From a bacterium (GTDB lineage Bacteria > UBA8248), in assembly GCA_022828125.1 (NCBI GenBank), contig JAJEJD010000032.1, positions 62,001-126,000 of the forward strand: 64,000 bases of DNA, written 5' to 3'. A program made the translations under genes and the position numbers. Positions 17,459 through 26,014 of this stretch are shown piece by piece; position 1 is the first letter of the stretch, and every line of letters begins with the position of its first letter. Below the pieces are notes generated by a model. It was not told the DNA's origin and did not search any database. It worked only from the letters and a program-made list of their open reading frames with translations.

Positions 17459-18408
17459 TCACCCAGCCCCAGCAAGCGCGCCGCGTTCCCGCCCAGCCAT
17501 TTATCCATGACGGCCGGCTTCAGGGGAAGACTTCGCGCTTCTTCAAGAATCTCCCCCAGGGAAATCGGCAGAAGCGGCCAATCGGTTCCGAACAGAATCT
17601 TGTCCTGTATCGTGGAATTCCCGAAATGAAGGAGCATCTCCCAGCCCGAGTGCGGCGTCGTGAAATACTTCCACCGGTGGCCCGAGGGGTCGATGTAGAG
17701 ATTCGGGTGCCGCCATGCGGCGGCGACCATCTCCGGCACCCAGGGCCAGCCGCCATGGCCCGCGATTACCTTGAGGTCCGGCATCTCGCCGCACAGGCGA
17801 TCGAGAGCCAGGGGTCTGCCGAGCTCCATGGGATGCGCGGGCGCCCAGTTCACCGAGGTGTGGATCCATGCGGGAACGTCCAGCTCGACGCACTTTCGGT
17901 AGATGGGGCGGTACTCCGGCGCGTCGGCGGGCAGGCGGTGAAGGAAAGGAACGAGAAACGCCCCGTGCAGGCCGAGTTCGCGTACGCCCTCTTCCAGCGT
18001 AACCGCCGCATCGTCCTTGTTGGGGTCGACGCCCTGAAAGGCCAGAATCCGCTCCGGATACGCATCCACCGCACGGGCCAGAACGTTCGGGTCGAGCGGC
18101 GAGACGCCGGTGGTGCGCTCCTGGTCGATGCTGAAGACGACCGCCTTGTCATAGCCTGCCCCGTCCAGAAGCGATATGAACTCTTCCAGGGGCCGCCCGA
18201 GACTCGCCGATATCTCATCGATGAAGCCGTGGATTTCCGCTCGCGTCGTCCCCACCGTCCTGCGGCGAAACTCCGCTTCGGTCACGCCGCAAAATGCGCT
18301 CAAGCCCTTCGCGAACATCTTCAGATAGCCGGGGATCGAGGCCCAACCCGCCAGACGGGCGCGGTAGGACTCCGCAACGGGCAGGAAGCTGCAGATATCG
18401 ACGATCAA
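17455..18408 (-). CDS. Amidohydrolase-2 family metal-dependent hydrolase or decarboxylase
   Basis: 317 residues of the amidohydrolase-2 (ACMSD/gamma-resorcylate decarboxylase) TIM-barrel family. Landmarks are MIVDICSF at the start, where the usual HxH is degraded, AWIHTSVNWAPAHP in the middle, KVIAGHGGWPWVPE with the conserved histidine, YIDPSG, and the late KILFGTDWPLLP with the metal-binding Asp. Members decarboxylate or hydrolyse aromatic or lactone substrates. The missing first metal motif suggests a single-metal enzyme or changed activity. It overlaps by four bases with the genes on either side, so it is the centre of a coupled operon. Confidence 0.82.
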   Translation of the reverse strand: MIVDICSFLPVAESYRARLAGWASIPGYLKMFAKGLSAFCGVTEAEFRRRTVGTTRAEIHGFIDEISASLGRPLEEFISLLDGAGYDKAVVFSIDQERTTGVSPLDPNVLARAVDAYPERILAFQGVDPNKDDAAVTLEEGVRELGLHGAFLVPFLHRLPADAPEYRPIYRKCVELDVPAWIHTSVNWAPAHPMELGRPLALDRLCGEMPDLKVIAGHGGWPWVPEMVAAAWRHPNLYIDPSGHRWKYFTTPHSGWEMLLHFGNSTIQDKILFGTDWPLLPISLGEILEEARSLPLKPAVMDKWLGGNAARLLGLGE

Positions 18409-19403
18409 CGCGACCGCTCCCGGACCTGTCCGGCAGATGCGTCCGGCCGGGAAATGGAGAAATCATTCTGATTCAATGTCAATCGCGCCGAATTCACGGA
18501 CACCGCCAGGATGAAAACGAGAAAGATGGCGAAAAAAGTGGTCATTCGGGCGTTCCCGCTCCGCCTGAGCGCGCCGAGCAGCAACTCGAACAAGGATACG
18601 ACACATACGGCGCCGATGATCAGGAACGTCACGAAAGCCGAACCGCCCGACGCCAGCATGCCGCCCAGGAAACCAGCCCCCCGGAAGTAGAGCCAGGTTC
18701 CTGCCAATCCCGCCTGGATCATCAGAAAACACAAGGAGAACTTCGCGCCGAGACGAACCCACCGCGCGCCGTTCGACACTGAAGCGGAACTCTCCCACCT
18801 GAAAGCCTTCCCCCCCAGAAACATGAGGAAGAGGCCGCCGACCGAAAACGCCGAAAGATAGAAATGCGCGATGGGCCACCAAAACGAGGAATACGCCCGG
18901 AAGCGCCCATTCCACCCCTCTTCCAAATCGAGGAGGTGCGGATGCATATAAGAAAGCGCGAATACCCAGACCAACCCGGCGCATATTGCCGTCAAGACGC
19001 CCGCTGGAACCATCATCAGGTGAGCGAACCGGTATTTCAGGCGCCATTCCCAATCCCTCGAATGCGCGGTCGCGAGAACCGAGAAGACGAACAACAAGAA
19101 CAACGAGGCGCCCAACGGACGAATCAACGCGATCACGGCGGTGAAAAAAACGGCCGGCTGCATCGTGGACGCGAGCAACGAAAGCGCCCCCCCGATGAGG
19201 AATACGGGAACGAGAGAAGCCAGGCACAAGCCCGAAAGGCGGCGCGCGAATTCCACGTCGGCGGCGTTGTTCTCCCGCCGGCCCCAGAACGCGAGATGCG
19301 CGGAAAACCACGGAAGCGAGACGCTCACGCCCCCGCACAGCCACAAGAGGGAACCCAGCGGGACGATGAACCACTCGCCCGATTCGGCCATCATAACGTT
19401 CAT
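18405..19403 (-). CDS. Multi-pass inner-membrane protein of unknown function
   Basis: 332 residues with about eight predicted membrane helices. Examples are VPLGSLLWLCGGVSVSLPWF, LCLASLVPVFLIGGALSLLA, LGASLFLLFVFSVLATA, FAHLMMVPAGVLTAICAGLV and FLIIGAVCVVSLFELLLGA. Several histidines sit in or near helices (SAHLAFW, RFAHLMM, YMHPHLL, IAHFYL), which could be heme ligands. I do not recognise the family. It overlaps by four bases with the upstream cytochrome c membrane gene, so the two probably form one complex, perhaps a small bd-like or quinol-cytochrome c type redox unit. That is inference only. Confidence 0.6.
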   Translation of the reverse strand: MNVMMAESGEWFIVPLGSLLWLCGGVSVSLPWFSAHLAFWGRRENNAADVEFARRLSGLCLASLVPVFLIGGALSLLASTMQPAVFFTAVIALIRPLGASLFLLFVFSVLATAHSRDWEWRLKYRFAHLMMVPAGVLTAICAGLVWVFALSYMHPHLLDLEEGWNGRFRAYSSFWWPIAHFYLSAFSVGGLFLMFLGGKAFRWESSASVSNGARWVRLGAKFSLCFLMIQAGLAGTWLYFRGAGFLGGMLASGGSAFVTFLIIGAVCVVSLFELLLGALRRSGNARMTTFFAIFLVFILAVSVNSARLTLNQNDFSISRPDASAGQVRERSR

Positions 19404-21106
19404 GGCGAATTTTTCTCTTCTGTTTTTTCCGCGTCTGGTGAGTCGTCCGGCGGACTGGAAGGAGCGGCGGAAACGCTTTTTCCGTCCGCCGGGCTTTCAG
19501 CGTCGGGCCCATCACCAGGCGGACTGGAAGAAACCGTGGAAACGCCCCCCGCCTCTCCGGGTTCCTCGGCACTTGGCGCGGCGGCGGGCGGAGCGGGAGA
19601 ACCGATGGGACGATCCTTCTTCTCAGGCAAATTGGCCTCTTGTGTCCTCTCGGGGGCTTGCGCCGCGTCGGGGGTCGGGAGAACAGGAAGGGCGGCGCCC
19701 TTCTCCACCGCTTCCGGCTTGCCCGCCTCCGGGTTTTCAGAGCGTTTTTCCGCATCCTCGGGAGAGGGTTTCGAGACCATCGCCGGAGGAGCCGACGGTT
19801 TCGGTTCGACGGGCGGCGGCTCGGGGCGCGATGCGAGGGTTCGGCCCGATTTCGCGATCAGCGTTTCCAGATACGCCGCCAGGGCGCGGCGCTCCTCGGG
19901 CGCACCCGCCAAAAGTGGGTACGGGGGGTGTTTGGAGCGTAATTCCCCGAGAAACCGAAGCGCGTCTCCTTTGAGCCTGAATCGGGGGAGACGGGCCGGG
20001 TCTTGCGGCTTCACCCAATCCGCGTGGCAGGCCATACACTGCGCGCGGAAGCCGAACGCGCCGAGTTCCTCCTGTGCGGGCATAGACTCTCCCAGATTCA
20101 CGATGTTCCACAAGCCCGTTTGTTTCGAGTCCTCGGCTTCCTCGATGATGATCCCGTTGCGATACATATACCGGTGGATCTGGAAATCCCCCTTCGCCTC
20201 CACGTACGCCCAACCGCTTATCGCCGCCAGGAGAACGACCAGCGCCGAAGCCGCTCCCGCATGCCGGCGACCCTGCATTTCAGGAACGCGGACGCCCCAT
20301 CTGTATGCGATGCCCCCCAGGGCGGCCGTCGCCGCCGCCGCGGCCGCCACCAACCAGAACACCAGCTTCTGATTCGCGCTTTCCGGGAGGCCGATTCCCC
20401 ACCATATCCATCCAAGAGCGCCGGCGGCGGCTCCCGCCGCCATCCACTTGCCGAGTTCATGCGCCAGGGCGGAGCGCCATGCGCCATCCTTTCGGGTTGC
20501 GGCGTAGAGCAGGCCGAAAGCGCCGAAGGCCGATATCGAAAGCGCCGCCCACGTCAAGAGTGCGGCGGGAAAGGCGGGATTCCAGAAAGCGTTCGAGAGG
20601 GTGGGTTCCGCCACCCAGGCGCCGGTGTGCACCGAAAAAGCCCAAGCCGAAACCAGAACGGCCGCCGCACCCCAAAAGCCGATCCCCGAGGAGACCCCCC
20701 ACGCCGAATGAAGCCGGCTCTCATGGCGATCTCTTCCCCATGAGGAAATATATTGGTGCGAACAACAAAGACCCGATGCAAAAAGCAGCAAACCCAGCAG
20801 GGCGGGCGCGAGGAAAATCGAATGGAGTTGTTCCATCATGCGGGGCCGCTGGGCCATCATGACGACCCAAAGGCCGAGACCCAGGGGACATACCGCCCAC
20901 GCCGCAAGGGCGCGCGTCGTCTTCGCGCACAAAAGAGCAAGGCCGTCCCACCTGGGGTCCATGCTCTCCGAAGCGCGCGACCCGGCGATCAGGGTGAAAA
21001 CCGAACCGCCGCAGACGCACGCGCCCGCCAGGGCGAAGAGAAAATAAAGCCCCGCCGCCAAGAGATGGTCGGAGAATGACAGCGCTTCCTGAAATGGAAA
21101 TGGCAC
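19400..21106 (-). CDS. Membrane-bound c-type cytochrome protein with Pro/Glu-rich C-terminal tail
   Basis: 568 residues from a GTG at 21106. Residues about 1-290 hold about eight membrane helices (for example LLAAGLYFLFALAGACVCGG and AALLTWAALSISAFGAFGLL). A periplasmic cytochrome c segment follows with one heme site CMACH (about residue 368) and a short helical rest. The last about 150 residues are low-complexity, rich in Pro, Glu, Ala and Ser, with repeats such as SSPPGDGPDAES and SSPPDDSPDAEK, probably a disordered periplasmic linker. It probably passes electrons to or from a soluble partner. It is coupled by a four-base overlap to the next membrane gene. The family is not recognised; a bd-like quinol oxidase relative is one option. 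Confidence 0.65.
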   Translation of the reverse strand: MPFPFQEALSFSDHLLAAGLYFLFALAGACVCGGSVFTLIAGSRASESMDPRWDGLALLCAKTTRALAAWAVCPLGLGLWVVMMAQRPRMMEQLHSIFLAPALLGLLLFASGLCCSHQYISSWGRDRHESRLHSAWGVSSGIGFWGAAAVLVSAWAFSVHTGAWVAEPTLSNAFWNPAFPAALLTWAALSISAFGAFGLLYAATRKDGAWRSALAHELGKWMAAGAAAGALGWIWWGIGLPESANQKLVFWLVAAAAAATAALGGIAYRWGVRVPEMQGRRHAGAASALVVLLAAISGWAYVEAKGDFQIHRYMYRNGIIIEEAEDSKQTGLWNIVNLGESMPAQEELGAFGFRAQCMACHADWVKPQDPARLPRFRLKGDALRFLGELRSKHPPYPLLAGAPEERRALAAYLETLIAKSGRTLASRPEPPPVEPKPSAPPAMVSKPSPEDAEKRSENPEAGKPEAVEKGAALPVLPTPDAAQAPERTQEANLPEKKDRPIGSPAPPAAAPSAEEPGEAGGVSTVSSSPPGDGPDAESPADGKSVSAAPSSPPDDSPDAEKTEEKNSP

Positions 21107-21176
21107 CGGAGTTACCTGCCCGAAATGATGAAAGACGCCCCGGAATCGAAACCGGAGAAGCCGATTCCGCCGCTGT

Positions 21177-22295
21177 TCACACCCTGACGACTTCGCGCGT
21201 CAGATACTTCTCCATCCTGTCCTCATCCAGGGCGACGCCCAGCCCGGGCGCGTCGGATATCGTATGCCGCCCCGCGCTCATGTCGACCGGAGAATCCACG
21301 ACGTCGTCCAGCATCTTCTCGGGGCCGACGGACTCTATCGCCGCCAGGAAAGCGTTCGAAGTCGCCGCTACGTGAATCTCGCCCAGCGTGTAGGGCGACA
21401 ACCCGAACCCGTGGCCGATGACCAGCTTCATCCCGGCGGCCTCCGCCGTGCCGACCATGTCCCTGACGCGAAGAGGGCCGCCCTGCTTCATGATCTTGAC
21501 CTTGACGATGTCGGCGGCTTCCGCCCGGATGATCTCGAGCAGGCTCTCCGGCCCGAACACGCACTCATCCGCCATGACGGGGATGTTGATGGAGCGGCGC
21601 ACGCGGGCGAGCCCCTCGATGTCGGTTCTGGGAACGGGCTGCTCGAAATGATGGATATCCGCCCCCTCCACCTCGCGCGCGAGGGCGACGGCGTCTTCCA
21701 CGTCCCCGTAGGACTCGTTCGCGTCGATCCGTATCTCGAAATCATCCCCCGTCGATTCCCGCACGGCCAGCACCCGCGCCGCGTCGGATTCCACGTCTCC
21801 CCCCGTCTTCACCTTGCAGGCCCGCCAGCCGCGTTCGTAAAAACCCCGCGCCTCCCGCCCCGCCTCATCGGGCGTCTTGATGCCGATCCAGGCGTTGAAG
21901 CGCACCTCGCGCTTCACGGCTCCGCCGAGCAGTTCATACAGCGGGACGCCCAGGTATTTCGCGTGGAGGTCCGCCATGGCGAGCGACAAGGCGCCCTTGC
22001 CGCCGTCGAAGCCGTCGCAGACCTCGTCCATCTTCTGCGTAATCTCGCGCGAGGCTCTCGGGTTCGCGCCGATGAGCGCGGGCGCGAGCTTCTGCTCCAC
22101 CGCGTCCGCGATATCGTCGCGGCTCAGGCCCGAATACCCCGCCACGGGCTCGACGTCGCCGATACCCGAGAAGCCGTCGTCCGAGGTCACCCGAACGACG
22201 ACCGAGGGCTGGACGTTGTGGTTGTGGTTCGCGTTCTTGAAAAAGTCCCGCATCGGCATGTCGACGCGGAACACCTCGACCGATTCGACCTTCAC
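21177..22295 (-). CDS. Enolase superfamily enzyme, muconate-lactonising/dipeptide epimerase subgroup
   Basis: 372 residues from a GTG at 22295 with AGGGGAGGG upstream. Catalytic features are in place: KVK at 161-163 (KxK general base), metal ligands Asp191, Glu218 and Asp243, and the second base in KVK at 265-267. Lysines on both sides place it in the MLE subgroup (muconate lactonising enzymes, o-succinylbenzoate synthase, dipeptide epimerases, N-succinylamino acid racemase). The capping domain (VRVTSDDGFSGIGDVEP) is intact. As first gene of the seven-gene minus-strand operon it may set the substrate, most likely a carboxylate or amino acid derivative. Confidence 0.88.
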   Translation of the reverse strand: MKVESVEVFRVDMPMRDFFKNANHNHNVQPSVVVRVTSDDGFSGIGDVEPVAGYSGLSRDDIADAVEQKLAPALIGANPRASREITQKMDEVCDGFDGGKGALSLAMADLHAKYLGVPLYELLGGAVKREVRFNAWIGIKTPDEAGREARGFYERGWRACKVKTGGDVESDAARVLAVRESTGDDFEIRIDANESYGDVEDAVALAREVEGADIHHFEQPVPRTDIEGLARVRRSINIPVMADECVFGPESLLEIIRAEAADIVKVKIMKQGGPLRVRDMVGTAEAAGMKLVIGHGFGLSPYTLGEIHVAATSNAFLAAIESVGPEKMLDDVVDSPVDMSAGRHTISDAPGLGVALDEDRMEKYLTREVVRV

Positions 22296-22409
22296 GGCAA
22301 CCCTCCCCTATTCATATAGAACAGCCCGAAGCCCGGCAAAATGAATTATACGCTTCCGTTGACGACTTTTTTCCCGCTCGGGGGTTTCCCGCTCTCCCCT
22401 TGGGGGAGA

Positions 22410-22565
22410 TGTTGAAAAAGCCTCATCAATCGGGCTCGACACGTAGGGGCGGGCCTCCGTGCCCGCCCGTATAGGGAATGTCTACCCCCGTAGTTTCCTC
22501 GGACAGGCACGGAGGCCTGTCCCTACGGCGAACAATCTGGAAGGGCGGACAGGGCTTTTTCAACA
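22410..22565. repeat. MITE-like element B with 13-bp perfect terminal inverted repeats
   Basis: TGTTGAAAAAGCC at 22410-22422 and GGCTTTTTCAACA at 22553-22565 are perfect inverted ends. The interior holds two facing 26-bp hairpin units of the GTAGGGGC family (22443-22468 and 22501-22526). It shares its architecture with element A (7531-7804). It lies in the 365-bp gap between addA and the enolase gene. CCCCTTGGGGGAG and CATCAAGGGGGG flank it and resemble the arms of the 3620 element, so it may be inserted in an older repeat. Confidence 0.75.
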
Positions 22566-22660
22566 GCCCCATCAAGGGGGGGTGATTACGTCATTCCCTT
22601 CCCCAGCCGGAGCCTGAAATCCACTGTCGAGCCGCGTATATGATTCCCTTTACGAAACCC

Positions 22661-25600
22661 CTACCCCGCTTCCGACACGGCCTCTCTTACGCGCTGTCTT
22701 AACACATCATCGACGGGGCGGGAAACGTCCACGCCCGGACGCAGAAAGGAAAACACGAGCTCGCCCGCTTCGAGACCCGTCGCCGCCTCAAGCCCCATCA
22801 CGTAGGCGGCTCCCTGGTTCTCATAAAACGAGGCCTTATCCTCCGCTTCGCCCGCCGCGACGTTATCCGTCTTGAAGTCCACGACCACGAGCTTGCCCTC
22901 TTCTTCGAATACCAGATCGATGAATCCCCGGATCACCCTGCCCTCCAGCTCGAACACGAAGGGAAGCTCCCGCCGGCGCTTCGATGCCGCCGCCGCGCGC
23001 GCCAGAATCCTCCCCGTCCCCATCGAGTCCCGAATCAACCCCATGGCGTGTTCCACATCCTCGGGGCCCAGGCCGAACGTGCGGGCATAAGCGACGCCTT
23101 CTTCTCTCAAACTCTCCAGACGCTCAGGCTTGGGCGGCTCGAGCCGCGCGAGGATCGCATGAACCAGGCTTCCGAAATCCGTCCCTCCCGCATGGATCTC
23201 GACGTCCCGGGGCGCATCCTCTTCGTCAAGCGTCTGTGAGGCTACAGGCTCTTCCTCGTCGAATCCCTTCACCAGCCCGCTGGGAGCCAGGGGCTTTCTC
23301 GTCTCAACCGGCTTTTTGAGGCGCTTCAGTTTCTCATCCAGAGCGGCGCGCCGCGCAGTGATGCTCCCCGAGCCCCCGTTCACCGGACGGAATACATCGT
23401 CGCGAAGGCGGAGGATGGATTCTGGCTCCCCGGGCTCTTCCGGCGAAACTTCGAGGGCAGAAGCGGAGGCCGCCTGAATCACCTCGTCTGTTTCCTCCTC
23501 CGGGAGTCCCGCACTTTGCATGAACCCGCGAAAGCCTGATTCCGGCCAGAGCAGACAGTCCTTCGCCCGCGTCGCGCCCACATACCAAAGACGTTTGATT
23601 TCCGCTTTCTGAAACCATTTTTCGCGCTCGAGCGCATCCACAAAACCCAGCGAATCGAGCCGCCTGGAGCCTGAACCCAGATGTAAATCGACCGCACCCT
23701 TTTGACGATCCACGAGTGGCTGTTCCTGCAATCGACGTGAATCTACCCTCCCCTCCAAATCGGCGAGGGCGACCACGGAAAATTCCAGACCCTTGGCCTG
23801 GTGGACAGTCATGAACCGAACCGCCTCGCTCTCCCGGGCGTCCAGAAACGCCTCGGGTTCCCTGGCGTCGCGCCCCAGGTCGTATTGCGCCTCCAGATGC
23901 GCGGCGAACGCATCCACGCCTTCTCTCCCGTTCCCGGCATCTTTATGCGCCAAGTCCAGGAGCTTGTTCAGATTGGCGACGCGCTGCTCCCCATTCGATG
24001 AAGCCAGGAACAACTCGAACGCCCCCGTTCGGCGGTATATCTCCTCCAAGAGGGCGCGCGCGCTCAAGTCTTTTTTCTCCGCATGAAGCAGATGTATCTC
24101 CCGGACCGCCTCTTCCAGTTCCCCGGGCGGGTCTTGCGTTTTCAGGAAATAGCGGGCGAGTTCTGCATCCGAAAAACCGTACAAGGGAGAGCGCAGGGCG
24201 GCGGCCAGCGCCAGCGGGTCGCCGGGCCGCGCGACGGCGGATAATACCGATACGACCGCGCCGACCTCGAACTTTTCGTAAAACCCGTTTCCCCCGTCTG
24301 TAATAAACGGAACATCCGCGCCCCGGAAGGCGTCCTCGAACCGGGGATAGCCCGTGCGCGCGCGGAACAGCACGGCGACATCGCCGTAACCGACGGGGCG
24401 GCGCGTGTTTTCCTCTTTATCGTGAATCTCTACTTTCCTCTCCACCAACTCGCGGATCGCGGCGGCGAGACAGGCGGCCTCGGCTTTGCGCCTGTCCTCC
24501 TCTTTCACTTTGCCGCCGTCCTCGGGCTCATCTCCGTCTTGTTGCTTCTTGATAAGGAAAACGGCTGGGCCTGCGGATCCGCGGTGCGCCATGAGTTCGA
24601 CGTATTCGGGCTGAACGTCCGGGTTTTCGGGATCGTCGACGATGACGCGCGAGAACGCCTCGTTTACGAAATCGATCGCGCCGGGTGTGCTGCGGAAGTT
24701 TTCCTGAATATGCAGCAGGCGGCCATTCTGGAGCGAGCGAATCTTTTCCCTCACTTCGTGATAGACGGCGATATCCGCCCGCCGGAAGCGGTAGATGGAC
24801 TGCTTGGGATCGCCCACGAGAAACAGCCTGGCGTCATCCAACAGCATCTCGCGCCAGTCGGAGGCGTCTCCCTCTCCCGCGAGCAGGAATATCAACTCCA
24901 CTTGCAGGGGATCGGTATCCTGAAACTCATCGACCAGAAAATGCCGGATGCTCTCGCGTATTCTCCGGCGAACGGCAAGGTTCTTCCGGACGAGCTTGGC
25001 CGCCTGAAAGAGCATGTCCTGATAGGACAACAGCCCCGCTTCGCGCATTTCCCGCTCGAAGGATTCGGCGAAACCCCGGACGAGGGGAACCAGACCGGCG
25101 AGTGTGTCGTGGGCGATCATCGAGGCGCCTTTCTCTATTTCCGACCACAACAGATCGTGATCCTCCCGGAATAAATCGAGGTTTGCTTTCCCGGCCTCTT
25201 TACCACCCCAATTTTTTTGTGAACCCACATTTTTGTTCAGCTTGAAGCCGGGACCCCATAGCTCGCGCAGCAGTTCGGTTTGCGGAAGCCCGGAGAGGCT
25301 CTCCAGCCAACCTCTCGCTTTTTCGAGTTGCTGAAACGCTTTGTCCGCTCTATCGCTGCAATGGCGCTCGCCCACCTCCGCCCAGGCGTCGAACGCCTCT
25401 TTGATGGACGCAAGGATTTCATCGGGAGACGCGCCCTCGGCGCGAGGGAAATGCTCCCTCAGTTCGGGCAGGACGAGCAGGGCGTTGCGGATTCTCTCCA
25501 GATCGGCCGCCGAAAAGCCAAGCTCCAGGAAATCGCGCAATTGCGCATTCTCCGTGTTCAGCTCCCGCGCCAGCCAGCCGCGCCAGGCTTCGTCGCGCCG

Positions 25601-26014
25601 CGCGTCATACTCGATTTCATCCACGCTTTCCAAATCGGGCCGAAGCCGCGCTTCCACGGAGAAGCCCCGCAAGATATCGAGGGCGAAGCCGTGGATGGTG
25701 GAGATGCGCGCGGATTCGAGGTTATCCAGCGCGTCCTGCAGGCGCGCTTTCTCCTCCTCGTCGTCTTCTTCTTTTCCGACCGCCGAGAGAATTTCACGAC
25801 GAATCCTGTCTTTGAGCTCCGCCGTCGCCTTGCGCGTGAAGGTGATGGCGGCTATTTCACCCAAGCGCACGCCCTCGTTCCGAATCAGATGCAGGATTCT
25901 CTCCACGAGCAGGGTCGTCTTGCCCGTGCCCGCGGCCGCCTCGACCAGAACGGGGCCGCGCGTCCAAGTCGTAGCTTCATCCCTTTGTTTTTGGTCGCGA
26001 GGCTGCGCGTTCAT
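22661..26014 (-). CDS. addA: AddA-type helicase-nuclease (UvrD/RecB family)
   Basis: The start chosen is the ATG at 26014, overlapping the addB stop by four bases and preceded by GGGAGAGGG, giving 1117 residues. It has superfamily 1 helicase motifs: Walker A AAAGTGKTTLL (about 27-37), AITFTRKATAELK, FLVDEFQDTDPLQ, FLVGDPKQSIYRFRRAD, and a later VKFMTVHQAKGLEF-type motif (VRFMTVHQAKGLEFS). A C-terminal PD-(D/E)XK nuclease domain follows with RGFIDLVFEEEGKLVVVDFK. With AddB it would resect double-strand breaks and load RecA at Chi-like sites. It is of full length for the family. Confidence 0.93.
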   Translation of the reverse strand: MNAQPRDQKQRDEATTWTRGPVLVEAAAGTGKTTLLVERILHLIRNEGVRLGEIAAITFTRKATAELKDRIRREILSAVGKEEDDEEEKARLQDALDNLESARISTIHGFALDILRGFSVEARLRPDLESVDEIEYDARRDEAWRGWLARELNTENAQLRDFLELGFSAADLERIRNALLVLPELREHFPRAEGASPDEILASIKEAFDAWAEVGERHCSDRADKAFQQLEKARGWLESLSGLPQTELLRELWGPGFKLNKNVGSQKNWGGKEAGKANLDLFREDHDLLWSEIEKGASMIAHDTLAGLVPLVRGFAESFEREMREAGLLSYQDMLFQAAKLVRKNLAVRRRIRESIRHFLVDEFQDTDPLQVELIFLLAGEGDASDWREMLLDDARLFLVGDPKQSIYRFRRADIAVYHEVREKIRSLQNGRLLHIQENFRSTPGAIDFVNEAFSRVIVDDPENPDVQPEYVELMAHRGSAGPAVFLIKKQQDGDEPEDGGKVKEEDRRKAEAACLAAAIRELVERKVEIHDKEENTRRPVGYGDVAVLFRARTGYPRFEDAFRGADVPFITDGGNGFYEKFEVGAVVSVLSAVARPGDPLALAAALRSPLYGFSDAELARYFLKTQDPPGELEEAVREIHLLHAEKKDLSARALLEEIYRRTGAFELFLASSNGEQRVANLNKLLDLAHKDAGNGREGVDAFAAHLEAQYDLGRDAREPEAFLDARESEAVRFMTVHQAKGLEFSVVALADLEGRVDSRRLQEQPLVDRQKGAVDLHLGSGSRRLDSLGFVDALEREKWFQKAEIKRLWYVGATRAKDCLLWPESGFRGFMQSAGLPEEETDEVIQAASASALEVSPEEPGEPESILRLRDDVFRPVNGGSGSITARRAALDEKLKRLKKPVETRKPLAPSGLVKGFDEEEPVASQTLDEEDAPRDVEIHAGGTDFGSLVHAILARLEPPKPERLESLREEGVAYARTFGLGPEDVEHAMGLIRDSMGTGRILARAAAASKRRRELPFVFELEGRVIRGFIDLVFEEEGKLVVVDFKTDNVAAGEAEDKASFYENQGAAYVMGLEAATGLEAGELVFSFLRPGVDVSRPVDDVLRQRVREAVSEAG

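Noticed and set aside
18463-19755. A 430-codon minus-strand frame overlapping the two membrane protein genes
   Set aside because: It is in another frame of genes whose membrane helices and heme motif are clear; the alternative is Arg-rich without features.
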